In this document: piece after piece, positions 43,479 through 52,695 of the stretch
How the letters are laid out: every line of letters begins with the position of its first letter
Position numbering within the stretch: position 1 is the first letter of the stretch
Source of the DNA: Agromyces cavernae
GTDB lineage: Bacteria; Actinomycetota; Actinomycetes; Actinomycetales; Microbacteriaceae
Direction of reading: 5' to 3'
DNA length: 64,000 nucleotides
Assembly (NCBI RefSeq): GCF_021044935.1
Contig: NZ_JAJNMP010000003.1
Coordinates: 620,001-684,000 of the forward strand
The notes under the pieces: generated by a model
Database searches by the model: none
What the model saw: the letters and a program-made list of their open reading frames with translations, nothing else
Told to the model about the DNA's origin: nothing
Program-made: the position numbers and the translations under genes

Positions 43479-43888
43479 CCCCGGCCGAAGGCCGTACGCG
43501 ATCGATCGACAAGGCCGGAATCAAGGTGCGCGCCGACGACGCACGGAGCCTCGTCACTGCGGCGCACATGTTCGTCGAGTCTGACGAGACGGCCGACTGG
43601 AAGACCGCCGGCGCGAATGCCGTGCACGCCGGTATCGCTGCAGCCGATGCCATCTGCGGCCATGTGCTCGGGTACCACTCACGGAGCCAAGATCACAGGA
43701 CCGCCGTCGATGTGCTACGCCGAGCCACCCAGCCGGACACCGGACCGGCGAACGATCTGGGGCGACTGATCAACGAGAAGGACCAGTTCGACTACGGCTC
43801 CCAACGTGTCACGCAGGCCAGTGCCCGAGACACCATCAAGCGAGCCGAACGGTTGCTCGCGGTGATGCACGGAAAGCTCCGCAGCTGA
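43475..43888 (+). CDS. HEPN-like protein (probable toxin partner)
   Basis: A 137-residue all-helical protein: DDARSLVTAAHMFVESDETADWKTAGANAVHAGIAAADAICGHVLG then YHSRSQDHRTAVDVLRRATQ and a final helix RDTIKRAERLLAVMHGKL. The helix pattern and the RSQDH stretch fit a HEPN domain, but the canonical Arg-x4-6-His spacing is not exact, so family assignment is moderate. Coupling to an MNT gene strongly supports a toxin-antitoxin pair. Confidence 0.62.
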   Translation: MTPAEGRTRSIDKAGIKVRADDARSLVTAAHMFVESDETADWKTAGANAVHAGIAAADAICGHVLGYHSRSQDHRTAVDVLRRATQPDTGPANDLGRLINEKDQFDYGSQRVTQASARDTIKRAERLLAVMHGKLRS

Positions 43889-43915
43889 CGAAGCCCCACG
43901 ACAGCGGCGACGCGA

Positions 43916-44947
43916 TCAGCGCCCGCGCGGGGCGTAGCCGCGCAGCCAGTGGGCCACGGCTTCGTAGGCGGCTGACCGGGCGGGCTCGCGCGACAGGAAC
44001 ACGTCGTGCAGCGCACCGTCGATACGCGCCACGGCGACGGTTGGGCCGAGCTTCAGGGCCCGCTGCGCGATGTCGTCGACGACGAGCACGATGTCGCTCG
44101 AGAGCATCGCGTCGTCCCACCGGGGTTGCAGCGTCGACCGCGCCGAGAGCAGCGTGAGCACAGGAGCGCCGACATCGATGCCCGCGGCGACCTTCGCGTG
44201 GCCGGCGAGAATGCCCGTGAGCCACGCCGGATGCACCGCGAACCCCCGGTCGGGCCGCCACTCGTGCGAGTACTCCCACTCGCCGTCGAGTTCGCGCGCG
44301 ATCGACCGCGCATAGAACCCGAGGTCGACGTTGGGCAGCGGCCCCATCGGGTTCACGCGAGCACCCCAGCTCATCACCGGCGCGAGCGCCTCACGCGCAA
44401 CGCGACTGCCCTGGAACTCGAGCCAGGGACTGTTCAACACGAGCCCCGCGACGCGCCCATGATTGCGGGCGGCCCACAGGCTGAGCGTCAGCCCTCCCGT
44501 GGAGTGCCCGAGCAAGAGGAGGGGTCGGGGGCGCGAGCCCGGGACATCCGTCACCGCGTGACCCATCTGCGCGAGCGCCGCCTCGATATCGGCGTCGTAC
44601 GTGGCAAGGTCGGTGACATAGCCGGGAGTCTGCCCGGGACGCAGGCTGCGCCCGTACTTGCGCAGGTCGAGCGCGAAGAAGCGGGCGCCCGCGTTCGACC
44701 AGAACTCGGCGAGCGGACGGTTGAAGAAATAGTCGTTCCATCCGTGCACGAAGAGCACGTCGACATCGGATGCCGCTCCCCGCGCCTCCCAGAACCACCG
44801 CCTGCGGCGGGGTGTGTGGCGGACGAGGGTGGCGACGACCTCGCCCTCGTCGTCGGTGCCGAGCGGGAGCGTCAGCTGCTCGAACCCGTCGCCGAGGACG
44901 TCGGGGTGCCACTGGTCGGGTTGCTCTGAACCGTCGAACTCGGCCAC
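43916..44947 (-). CDS. Alpha/beta hydrolase (serine aminopeptidase S33/lysophospholipase-like)
   Basis: The 343-residue hydrolase has the oxyanion motif FVHGWNDYFFNRPLAEF, the nucleophile elbow LLGHSTGGLTLSLW and a catalytic His in IDGALHDVFLSREPAR. The N-terminal 60 residues are a beta strand lead-in and there is no signal peptide. GTG 44947 has GGGGGAGG upstream. Likely substrates are monoacylglycerols or lipid esters; not determinable here. Confidence 0.82.
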   Translation of the reverse strand: MAEFDGSEQPDQWHPDVLGDGFEQLTLPLGTDDEGEVVATLVRHTPRRRRWFWEARGAASDVDVLFVHGWNDYFFNRPLAEFWSNAGARFFALDLRKYGRSLRPGQTPGYVTDLATYDADIEAALAQMGHAVTDVPGSRPRPLLLLGHSTGGLTLSLWAARNHGRVAGLVLNSPWLEFQGSRVAREALAPVMSWGARVNPMGPLPNVDLGFYARSIARELDGEWEYSHEWRPDRGFAVHPAWLTGILAGHAKVAAGIDVGAPVLTLLSARSTLQPRWDDAMLSSDIVLVVDDIAQRALKLGPTVAVARIDGALHDVFLSREPARSAAYEAVAHWLRGYAPRGR

Positions 44948-45002
44948 GGCACCTCCCCCAGGCTCGTGACGTCAGCCTAGCGATCCCCCACGAACGAGGG
45001 CG

Positions 45003-45031
45003 TTGGCCGACGCTGGAACTGCCCGTAACGT
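45003..45031 (+). promoter_or_regulatory. Promoter with transcript start at the GTG of the next gene
   Basis: TTGGCC (45003-45008) and TAACGT (45026-45031) are spaced by 17 bases; the next gene begins at GTG 45038, six bases after the -10. Confidence 0.65.
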
Positions 45032-45037
45032 ATCGGT

Positions 45038-45424
45038 GTGCAGGCGCGACCCGAAGGTGCCGGCGCGTTGGACGCGCTTCACATTACCGACGCCCGCAAA
45101 AGTCGGCGGGGCCTGATCGGCACCATCGCCGTGCTCGTGGTCATAGTCCTGCAGATCGCGATACCGCTGGTCGCCCTGCTGCAGCCGCCGCCGCAGAAGT
45201 TCGGGTTCCAGATGTACTCCGGGCTGGGCGGAGTCACCGCCACCGTCGTCGACGGCGATGGGGCGGAGCGGTCCGTGACCGACTTCGACCAACTCGTGGC
45301 CAAATATCGACCTGACACGGACTGGTTGCCACTGCTTCCCGAGGCGATCTGCGACTCGGATGCCGACGCGGCAGAAGTCCGCGTCGAGCAGTCGGGCCGG
45401 GTTCGGAGCATCGAATGCGGCTGA
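45038..45424 (+). CDS. Small single-pass membrane protein paired with an HTTM-like protein
   Basis: The 128-residue protein has a cytoplasmic N-terminus, one membrane helix (GTIAVLVVIVLQIAIPLVALL, about residues 28-48) and an extracellular domain beginning KFGFQMYSGLGG, with a C-terminal Cys pair (AICDSD, SIECG). The KFGFQMYS segment recurs in proteins next to HTTM membrane proteins; I know no function. It is leaderless by position and overlaps the next gene by ten bases. Confidence 0.65.
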   Translation: MQARPEGAGALDALHITDARKSRRGLIGTIAVLVVIVLQIAIPLVALLQPPPQKFGFQMYSGLGGVTATVVDGDGAERSVTDFDQLVAKYRPDTDWLPLLPEAICDSDADAAEVRVEQSGRVRSIECG

Positions 45425-46227
45425 CCGAGATTCGCACCGATCCGCGCCCGGTGGCAGTAGCTCGTATCGGCATCGGCATCGCTTCGGTCTTCAACGCCAT
45501 CGAAGCCTTCGAGATCCTGCAGCGGGTGTCGACGGGGAAGCTCGCGGTGCCCGTGTTCGCCGGCATCCCGGTCCCATCTGTGCAGTGGCTCGTAGCGGGT
45601 CTGGTGCTGGCGGTCGTCGCCGGGATCGCCGTGACATTCGGTTGGATGACGGCACCGGCTGCCGCGGTATCCGTCGCACTCAGCGCGACGGTGCTGCTCA
45701 TGGACCAGCAGGTGTACAGCAGCCACCGATGGCTCGCGACCCTGCTTCTCGCTTACTTGGTGTTCGCGCAGTCGGGGACGGCATGGTCGGTGCGACCGGA
45801 TCGCACACGAACGTCGGTGATCTGGTGGCCGCAGCTGCTCATGATGAGCCAGCTGTCGGTGCTCTACGTGTTCTCGGCGCTCAGCAAGATGAATCTCACA
45901 TTCATCTCGGGTGTGCCGCTCTCGGGCTGGGTGTGGTTGGACCTGCCGTGGCAGGTCTACTTCGTCGCCTCGGTCATAACGGTGGTGGTCGAGCTCGTGA
46001 TCGGCGTCGGCCTCTGGTTCCGCGCGAGCCGCCGTGTCGCCGTCGTGTTCGGACTCGGATTGCACCTCTCCATCGTCACGCTCATGAACAACGAGACGCC
46101 CGCCCTCATCGCGTTCGCGATCACGTGCGTGTCGCTGTATCCGCTCTTCATCGCTCGGCCCGAACTGCGGACACCACGCGATGGCACGGTCGGGCCGTCT
46201 GCAGCCGGGACCGCTGCGCGCCTCTGA
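45415..46227 (+). CDS. HTTM-like multi-pass membrane protein
   Basis: The 270-residue protein has about seven membrane segments and the pattern of HTTM (vitamin-K carboxylase-like) proteins: DPRPVAVARIGIGIASVFNAIE near the start, QVYSSHRWLATLLLAYLVFAQSG, LSVLYVFSALSKMN and SRRVAVVFGLGLHLSIVTL with the conserved His. Enzymatic activity is unproven for bacterial members. The start overlaps the upstream gene, so the two are translated together and may form a complex. Confidence 0.7.
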   Translation: MRLTEIRTDPRPVAVARIGIGIASVFNAIEAFEILQRVSTGKLAVPVFAGIPVPSVQWLVAGLVLAVVAGIAVTFGWMTAPAAAVSVALSATVLLMDQQVYSSHRWLATLLLAYLVFAQSGTAWSVRPDRTRTSVIWWPQLLMMSQLSVLYVFSALSKMNLTFISGVPLSGWVWLDLPWQVYFVASVITVVVELVIGVGLWFRASRRVAVVFGLGLHLSIVTLMNNETPALIAFAITCVSLYPLFIARPELRTPRDGTVGPSAAGTAARL

Positions 46228-46250
46228 ACGCGAAATCGTTCGGAGCCTGC

Positions 46251-47126
46251 TCAGCGGGCGAACTGGTCGATGATGCCGATCACCGCGGGTGTCAGGATCA
46301 CGATGAACATCGCGGGGAGGAGACAGAAGATGAGCGGGAAGATGATCTTCACCGTCACCTTCTGCGCCTGTTCCTCGGCACGTTGACGGCGCTTCGTTCG
46401 CATCTCGCCCGCCTGCACGCGCAGCACCTCGCCGATCGCGACGCCATATGCATCGGCCTGCACGATCGCTCGAATGAATCGTCGGAGATCCTCGGAGCTC
46501 GTGCGTTTGTCCAGCTCTTCGAACGACTCGCGCCTCGTGCGTCCGATACTCATGTCCTGAAGTACTCGAATGAGTTCCTCTGCCAGCGGACCTTCACCGC
46601 CGCGGGCGGCCTTCGCCATCGCCGAGTCGAACCCGAGGCCGGCTTCGACCGCGATCGTCATCTGGTCGAGCGTGTCGGGCAGTGCGTACAGGATTGCCTG
46701 CTGCCGTTCGTGCGCGCGGCTGTTGATCATGATGTCGGGCGCGAAGAAGAGGAGGACCACGGCCGCGACGGCGAGCACGACCTTGAACGGCTGAGGTCCG
46801 CCGTTTAACACGAAAAGCAATCCGAACACGGTCGCGACGGTCGCGAGGACGACTTTCCACGTCACGATGCTCGTGATCGTCCAGCCCGACGGCCGGCCGG
46901 CATAGACGATCTGCTTCTCGAGCCAGCCGACGTATCCCTTCGGCGCGGCGGAGGCTAGCGACTCACCCAGCGACACGCGTTCCTGGGTGGCCCCGCGTAC
47001 AAACTGCACCTCGTCCGCGGGTGACGACGCGGGCTTGCGGCTCGGAAAGAGCAGGAATACGAAGAGCCCGAGTGCGATGGCGGTCACACCAGCTGCCATG
47101 TAGCCGAACAGCGAAGAGGCCTCCAT
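46251..47126 (-). CDS. tadC: Tad pilus inner-membrane platform protein TadC
   Basis: A 291-residue T2SSF-domain protein. Membrane segments are at the N-terminus (YMAAGVTAIALGLFVFLLF), at about 75-115 and at the C-terminus (IIFPLIFCLLPAMFIVILTP). The central cytoplasmic domain has LPDTLDQMTIAVEAGLGFDSAM and RAIVQADAYGVAIGEVLRVQA. It pairs with TadB to form the base of the Flp pilus machine. It is the last gene of the tad operon, separated from tadB by one base. Confidence 0.9.
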   Translation of the reverse strand: MEASSLFGYMAAGVTAIALGLFVFLLFPSRKPASSPADEVQFVRGATQERVSLGESLASAAPKGYVGWLEKQIVYAGRPSGWTITSIVTWKVVLATVATVFGLLFVLNGGPQPFKVVLAVAAVVLLFFAPDIMINSRAHERQQAILYALPDTLDQMTIAVEAGLGFDSAMAKAARGGEGPLAEELIRVLQDMSIGRTRRESFEELDKRTSSEDLRRFIRAIVQADAYGVAIGEVLRVQAGEMRTKRRQRAEEQAQKVTVKIIFPLIFCLLPAMFIVILTPAVIGIIDQFAR

Positions 47127-47127
47127 G

Positions 47128-48084
47128 TCAGAACTTCACTCTCACGGTGAACGCGATCCAGATGGACCCCAGTATCAGGAGCAGCAGGGCGACGATGAGC
47201 GCCACGATGCCGATGATGTTCGAGAAGAAGACCGCGATGTAGTCGGGGCGAATGACCGCGAAGAAGAGGAAAAGCGCGATCGGCAACACCACGAGAATGA
47301 TGCCCGAAAGGCGGCCCTCGGCGCTGAGCGAAGCCACCTGCCGCCTGACTTGGTTCCGCTCGCGGATGGTCTTGCCAACCTGGTCGAGCACCTCCGCGAG
47401 ATTGCCACCCGTCTCGGCATTGATGCCGATCGCCTGGGCGACCCAGTCGAAGTCCTTGCTCTGCATGCGATCTGCGGTGGTGGCAAGGGCCTCGGGGAGC
47501 GGACGACCGAGTCGCGACTCGTTCACCGCACGCGCGAGTTCCTCGCTCATGGGTGCCGCCGAGTCGCCGGCCACCGCTCCGAGTGCCACGCTGAGCCCGT
47601 GCCCGGCGCGCAGGGTTCCGGCCACCAGTTGCACCGTATCGTCGATCTGATCGGCGAACTTCGCTCGGCGGCGCGACGTGCGGACGATCAGCAGGATCTT
47701 GGCGACCACGGGGGTGAGGATCGCGAAGACGAGGCCCCAGACGATCGACGTTCCGTTTGCGAGACCGAGTACGACACCGAGCAGCGCGAACACGCTCGCG
47801 AAGGAGGCGACGAGCACGAGGTACTGCGACGGCGACGACTTGACGCCTGCGAGCTCGAGCTCTTCGGCGCCGAAGAGCCGGGCGCGGCGTTTGGAGGTGG
47901 CGGACTCGATGACCGCCGTGGTCTGCTCGGTCACCCGCGTCAGCAACGAGACGTGCTCCGCGCCCGGCGCGACGCGTCGCTCGCGAGCAACACGAGGCGG
48001 CGATGGTGCGACCGTGAAGAACACCAGGACCAGTGCGGCCAGCAGACAGATCGTCAGGCCGGTGACGAGCACCACCGGGTTCAT
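47128..48084 (-). CDS. tadB: Tad pilus inner-membrane platform protein TadB
   Basis: The 318-residue TadB homologue has an N-terminal helix, two helices at about 88-130, a T2SSF domain (FADQIDDTVQLVAGTLRAGHGLSVALGAV, AIGINAETGGNLAEVLDQVGKTIRERNQ) and two C-terminal helices. It overlaps the tadA stop by four bases. Confidence 0.9.
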   Translation of the reverse strand: MNPVVLVTGLTICLLAALVLVFFTVAPSPPRVARERRVAPGAEHVSLLTRVTEQTTAVIESATSKRRARLFGAEELELAGVKSSPSQYLVLVASFASVFALLGVVLGLANGTSIVWGLVFAILTPVVAKILLIVRTSRRRAKFADQIDDTVQLVAGTLRAGHGLSVALGAVAGDSAAPMSEELARAVNESRLGRPLPEALATTADRMQSKDFDWVAQAIGINAETGGNLAEVLDQVGKTIRERNQVRRQVASLSAEGRLSGIILVVLPIALFLFFAVIRPDYIAVFFSNIIGIVALIVALLLLILGSIWIAFTVRVKF

Positions 48085-49553
48085 CGAATCTCTCCGAGCA
48101 TCTCGCGGTAGTCGGGAACGAACAGCGATGCCGGCAATCCGATGCCGTGGTCGGCGATGCGCTCGGCGAAACGTGGGCGAACGCCGGTCGGCTCGATTCG
48201 ACCGAGCACCCGACCTTCGGCGTCGAAGCCGGCTTTGTGGTCGAACGTGAAGGCGTCCTGCAGGGTGACGATATCCCCTTCCATGCCGTGCACCTCAGTG
48301 ATGTGGGTGACACGTCGCACGCCGTCCTTGTGACGAGTGATCTGCACGATGATGTCGATGGCTGAAGCGATCTGCTCGCGGATGGCGCGGAGCGGAAGCT
48401 CCATGCCCGCCATCAATACGAGCGTCTCCATACGCGCGACCGCGTCGCGTGGGGAGTTCGCGTGGAGCGTCGAGATCGACCCCTCGTGACCGGTGTTCAT
48501 CGCCTGCAGCATGTCGAGACTCTCGGCGCCGCGAACCTCGCCGACGACGATGCGGTCGGGTCGCATGCGGAGGGAGTTGCGCACGAGGTCGCGGATCGTG
48601 ATCTCACCACGGCCCTCTATGTTCGACGGCCGTGCCTCGAGTCGTACCACGTGCTGCTGCTGCAGCTGCAGCTCGACCGCGTCCTCGATCGTGATGATGC
48701 GCTCGTCGCTCGGAATGAAAGCCGACAGCACGTTGAGCAGCGTGGTCTTGCCGGTACCGGTGCCGCCGGAAACGAGGATGTTCATCTTCGCCTGGACGGC
48801 TGCGTCGAGCACTGCTGCGACTTCGGGCGTCAGCGTGCCGAACCTGATCAGGTCCTCGCTCGTGTACGGGGTACCCGCGAACTTCCGGATCGTGAGCGAC
48901 GAGCCGTTCACCGCGAGGGGCGGGATGATCGCGTTGACGCGGGACCCGTCTTCGAGTCGCGCGTCGACGAGCGGCGATGACTCGTCGATGCGACGCCCGA
49001 CGCGCGCGACGATCCGCTCGATCACCCGGCGCAGTTGGGCCTCCCCTGTGAACCGGTGCGGCGTCTCGGTCAGCCGACCGTTTCGCTCGACATAGAGCTG
49101 ATCGAAGCGGTTGACCATGATCTCGCTCACGCTCGGGTCCTCGAGCAGCGGCTCGAGCGGCCCATAGCCGAGCACGTCCGCGCCAATGTCGTCGATGAGT
49201 CGGTTTCGCTCGGCCGTCGAGAGCGCGAGCTGCTCGCCGGCGACGATCTCCGCAAGCTCGGCGCGTGCCAGTTGATGCAGCTGGTCCTCGGTGAGCGACG
49301 AGTCGTTGAGCCGCGTGCCGATGCGGGCGAACAGTTCCTCAGCGGCCTTCTCCTTCACCGCAGCCAATGGATCGACCGTGGGAGCGGTCCTCGCCTTCGC
49401 CGCGACCGCGGGCTGGAACAGGGGCTCGTCGGCCGCCGACCCGGCAGTCGCTGCGTCGGTCGCTTCGATCAGCCGCGTGACCGGGGGCTCGACCGCTGTG
49501 AGCGTGGCGGAGTCCGGATTCCGAACCGAGTTCAGTCGATCATTGAGGTTCAT
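48081..49553 (-). CDS. tadA: Tad pilus assembly ATPase TadA/CpaF
   Basis: The 490-residue hexameric ATPase has Walker A SGGTGTGKTTLLN (about residue 265), an Asp box IITIEDAVELQ, Walker B RIVVGEVRGAE and the His box GHEGSISTLHANSPRDA. The N-terminal 60 residues are variable. It powers both extension and retraction of the pilus. Its start overlaps the cpaE 3' end by 14 bases. Confidence 0.94.
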   Translation of the reverse strand: MNLNDRLNSVRNPDSATLTAVEPPVTRLIEATDAATAGSAADEPLFQPAVAAKARTAPTVDPLAAVKEKAAEELFARIGTRLNDSSLTEDQLHQLARAELAEIVAGEQLALSTAERNRLIDDIGADVLGYGPLEPLLEDPSVSEIMVNRFDQLYVERNGRLTETPHRFTGEAQLRRVIERIVARVGRRIDESSPLVDARLEDGSRVNAIIPPLAVNGSSLTIRKFAGTPYTSEDLIRFGTLTPEVAAVLDAAVQAKMNILVSGGTGTGKTTLLNVLSAFIPSDERIITIEDAVELQLQQQHVVRLEARPSNIEGRGEITIRDLVRNSLRMRPDRIVVGEVRGAESLDMLQAMNTGHEGSISTLHANSPRDAVARMETLVLMAGMELPLRAIREQIASAIDIIVQITRHKDGVRRVTHITEVHGMEGDIVTLQDAFTFDHKAGFDAEGRVLGRIEPTGVRPRFAERIADHGIGLPASLFVPDYREMLGEIR

Positions 49554-50883
49554 CGGATCCCCGCTTTCTCTGGATCTTTCGACGCTTGGGGAAGGCGTCG
49601 GGCGCGATCCTCATCACGACCGACCGGATGGCCTTCGCCGCCGGGTCGCGCACATCGTCGTGGATGAGTGGGACACCGCGATTGCTCGCGAGCAGTACGG
49701 CGGACGATCGCGGCACATCCACGTCGATGGGCGCGCCGATGATGTTCTCGGCATCGCGAACGGTGAGCCCGCTGAGGCGGTCGGTCTGGTTGAGCACCAC
49801 GTGCCGGTTTCCGGGCATCAGGCCGATCCTCGTGAGCAGATCGAACTCGGTACGCATTGCCCGCAAACTCGGCACACTCATGTTGGAGACGAACACGGCG
49901 TCGGTCACGTGCTCGAGCACCACGAGGGTGTGCTCGCCGAGGCCAGGAGTGGTGTCGACGACCACGTAGCGGAATGATCCGCGCAGCCGCTCGATCAGCT
50001 GACCGAGCGCCTGGGTCGGGATGGCGTCGCCGAGTTCGGGCGACGGTGCACCTGCCACGACGAAGAAGCCATCGGCGTGATGCGTGAGCGCCGTCTTGAG
50101 CACGATCTCATCTGAGGCCGCATCGGCGACGGCATCGACGATCGTGCGCTCGGGCTCGAGGCCGAGCGCGGTGGCGATGTCGCCGAACTGCAGGTCGGCA
50201 TCGATGAGGACGACCGAGTTCGGGGCGACCTCGGCGAGGCCGGTGGCGAGGTTGATCGCCAGCGTCGTCTTGCCTTGACCGCCCTTGGGTGCCACCACCG
50301 CGATCGCTTCGGTCGGCACGCCGGCGGCGAGGGGAGGGAACTCCCAGACCTCCACCGGCGCGGCTTGCGTAAGGGGATCGAACGCTTCGCCCTCGATAGG
50401 CATCGCCTCGAGCTCGACGGGTGGCGCCTCACGCGCGACCAACGCGGCGAGCGTGGCATCGGTAACCCCGGCCGGCGGCCGGACATCGAAGTGGTGCGCC
50501 TCTGCCCGTCCGTTCTCGATGAGCCAGGTCGCAAGCCGTTCAAGCAACTCGAGGATCGTCTCGTCGGACGCGTTCGGGCTCAGCACCGCGTGCGGAGAGA
50601 TCTCGTCGACCCATTCCTCGAGATCCGAGCGTTGCTCTCGAACGACGATCAGCCCGACGTCGGGGTTCAGCTCAGCCAGCGCTTCGACGAGTTCGTGCGT
50701 TTCCTCGTAGTTCAGCAGTGGCCCGAGCAATGCGATCCTCGGCGATGAGTCGAAGCGCCCGACCACCGTCTCGGCGCCGAAGGTGAGGAACTCGCCGGTC
50801 ACGATGTTCACACTCGTTTCGAGCAGAGCCCGAACACGCGATTCGAACTCGACGGAACGACTGACGAGCAGGTAGGGAGTCAC
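49540..50883 (-). CDS. cpaE: CpaE/TadZ-like pilus localisation ATPase
   Basis: The 447-residue protein has an N-terminal receiver-like region (about 1-130, no phosphoryl-acceptor context) and a MinD/ParA-type domain with the deviant Walker A VVAPKGGQGKTTLAINLATG, DADLQFGDIATALGL and VVVDTTPGLGEHTL. TadZ proteins place the pilus machinery at its site. GTG 50883 overlaps the cpaB stop (GTGA); an upstream in-frame start at 50955 would lie inside cpaB. Confidence 0.87.
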   Translation of the reverse strand: MTPYLLVSRSVEFESRVRALLETSVNIVTGEFLTFGAETVVGRFDSSPRIALLGPLLNYEETHELVEALAELNPDVGLIVVREQRSDLEEWVDEISPHAVLSPNASDETILELLERLATWLIENGRAEAHHFDVRPPAGVTDATLAALVAREAPPVELEAMPIEGEAFDPLTQAAPVEVWEFPPLAAGVPTEAIAVVAPKGGQGKTTLAINLATGLAEVAPNSVVLIDADLQFGDIATALGLEPERTIVDAVADAASDEIVLKTALTHHADGFFVVAGAPSPELGDAIPTQALGQLIERLRGSFRYVVVDTTPGLGEHTLVVLEHVTDAVFVSNMSVPSLRAMRTEFDLLTRIGLMPGNRHVVLNQTDRLSGLTVRDAENIIGAPIDVDVPRSSAVLLASNRGVPLIHDDVRDPAAKAIRSVVMRIAPDAFPKRRKIQRKRGSDEPQ

Positions 50884-51626
50884 TGCCGCACGTTGCTCTC
50901 GTTCGTGATCACCGAACCCGAGGTGTCGGTCGCCTCGTTCTGCAGCGTGACCCACACGCCGTATGCACCGGCGTTCTTGTCGACGTGCTCGAGCGCCCAG
51001 ACGAGGCGCTCGACGTCGTGCGTGCCGAGTGCCACGGTGAACATGAGCGTGTTCCCCGACTGCTGCGCGCTTTCTTCGCTGGCGCTGCTGGCCGTCGTGC
51101 CGATCGTCACGTTCGTCACCAGCACGCGATTGAACTCGAATCGGGTGTCGAGCACCTGATTGGGCGCCGGGTTTGGGGCAGTCACCACGATACCGACCGT
51201 GCTCCCGGCTTTCACGAGGCCCCCGGCCATGCGCTGCACCGGCAACGCGAAGCTGACCTGTTGCATGCCTTCAGGCACCGGAACGTCGCCGCGAGCGGCC
51301 AGCTCGAGCGGGTCGATGAATCGAGCCTCGAGCAACTGCTCGCCCGGAAGCAGGTCTGCGTCGGCGACCAGCCCAGCGAGGTCCTCGAGGTTCGTGACGG
51401 TGCCCTCGGCGACGTTTCGCGCAGGGACGCTGTCGACCTTCACGTACTCCGCGACTCCGTCTCCTGCGGTGCCCTCGGGGATCGACTCCTGCACGATGTA
51501 GACGTCGGTGAGTTCGGCACCGTCGGCAGCTCGGGCGTCGGCCCCGCGAACGTAGGTGATCAGGGCGAACGCGCCGACGACGGCCAGAACGAGAGCGGCG
51601 ATAGCGCCGATGATGCGGGTCTTCAT
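50880..51626 (-). CDS. cpaB: Flp pilus assembly protein CpaB/RcpC
   Basis: The 248-residue protein has an N-terminal membrane helix (MKTRIIGAIAALVLAVVGAFALITYV) and an extracellular SAF/CpaB region (PARNVAEGTVTNLEDLAGLVADADLLPGEQLLEARF). I chose ATG 51626, which opens with the membrane helix; frames further upstream overlap tadG. In Gram-positive bacteria without an outer membrane its exact role is unclear. Confidence 0.86.
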   Translation of the reverse strand: MKTRIIGAIAALVLAVVGAFALITYVRGADARAADGAELTDVYIVQESIPEGTAGDGVAEYVKVDSVPARNVAEGTVTNLEDLAGLVADADLLPGEQLLEARFIDPLELAARGDVPVPEGMQQVSFALPVQRMAGGLVKAGSTVGIVVTAPNPAPNQVLDTRFEFNRVLVTNVTIGTTASSASEESAQQSGNTLMFTVALGTHDVERLVWALEHVDKNAGAYGVWVTLQNEATDTSGSVITNESNVRQ

Positions 51627-51663
51627 AGTTTCCAGTCCGGGTCGTAGGGTTTGCGGAAGGCGA

Positions 51664-52695
51664 TCAGTCGATGAGGCGAACGATGCTGAGCCCGCCTTCA
51701 GGCCCCTCACCGACTTCGAAGTCCTCGCCGAGGTCGACGTACTTCACGAAGTACCCTTGGATGCCCTTCGAGTTTCCGGGCGGCCCCGGAATCGACGGCG
51801 GAAGCGCCGAACCCCCGCAGAAGTCCGCTCCGCTCGGCGCCCCACCCGAAGTCTTGAGCCCGGTGAGCTTGAAGGCGGCGAACCTCGAGATGGTGAAGGT
51901 GGCGTTGCTTCCGCCACCGGTATGTGATGTATAGAGCGGGATGAGAAGCGTCTGACACAGCTTCGTTCGCAGCACGTTTGCGTCGCAGCCGTTCTTGTTG
52001 ATGTTCGGCTGGATGCCCGTTTCTCCCGGCACCGTCGCATCGATCGAGATGGTCGAGCTGCAGTTCGTGCCATCGAGCCATCCGAAACCGCCCGGCGCAC
52101 CGCTCGCGCAGGATGCGCCCGTCGGCGAAGGCCCGTTATTGATGAGGAGCCAGGTCCGCGTCGGATTCGTCGCGTCAGCCTCCTGCGGCGGGAGGTCGTC
52201 GAACTCGCACTCCGCGATAGTGAGCGCGAGCTGGGTTGTCCCACCGATCGGCGTACCCCACTCCGCTGTGCCCTGCGCTCCGAGCGTTGTCGGATCGAGA
52301 CCGAGCATCGACGCGAGCGGATGCTGCAGCGCCGCACCCTCTTCCGTGAGCGTCGACGACCTCACTGTCACCCTGCCGCTCATGGGATTGACGACGAACG
52401 TGTCGGACGGGATGACGGCGTCGGCGAGAGCATCGTTCGCATTGCCACCCGAATACCCCACGGCGATGTCGGCCGCATCCGCTTCGCACGAGTCTGCGTG
52501 CAGTGCGCATTCCTGCGCGACGGCGAGCGCCGCCGAATCGGCACCGTTCTGCAACTCCGCCTTCTCGTAATAGAGCAGGCCAACATCGACGACAAATGCC
52601 AAGACGGCAAGGAGCGCCGTGAGGATGAGCGCGACGGTGACGGCGATCGCTCCACGTTCGTCGCTCTCGAGTCGTCGCCGTATCAACCGCCGCAT
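51664..52695 (-). CDS. tadG: Pseudopilin-like TadG protein
   Basis: The 343-residue protein starts with a TadE/TadG-type helix (ESDERGAIAVTVALILTALLAVLAFVVDVGLLYYEKAELQNGADSA) and has a large extracellular part with several Cys (QECALHADSCEAD, TNCSS, NGCDAN, KLCQT, DFCGG). It probably forms part of the pilus shaft or tip. It overlaps tadE by 13 bases. Confidence 0.85.
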   Translation of the reverse strand: MRRLIRRRLESDERGAIAVTVALILTALLAVLAFVVDVGLLYYEKAELQNGADSAALAVAQECALHADSCEADAADIAVGYSGGNANDALADAVIPSDTFVVNPMSGRVTVRSSTLTEEGAALQHPLASMLGLDPTTLGAQGTAEWGTPIGGTTQLALTIAECEFDDLPPQEADATNPTRTWLLINNGPSPTGASCASGAPGGFGWLDGTNCSSTISIDATVPGETGIQPNINKNGCDANVLRTKLCQTLLIPLYTSHTGGGSNATFTISRFAAFKLTGLKTSGGAPSGADFCGGSALPPSIPGPPGNSKGIQGYFVKYVDLGEDFEVGEGPEGGLSIVRLID

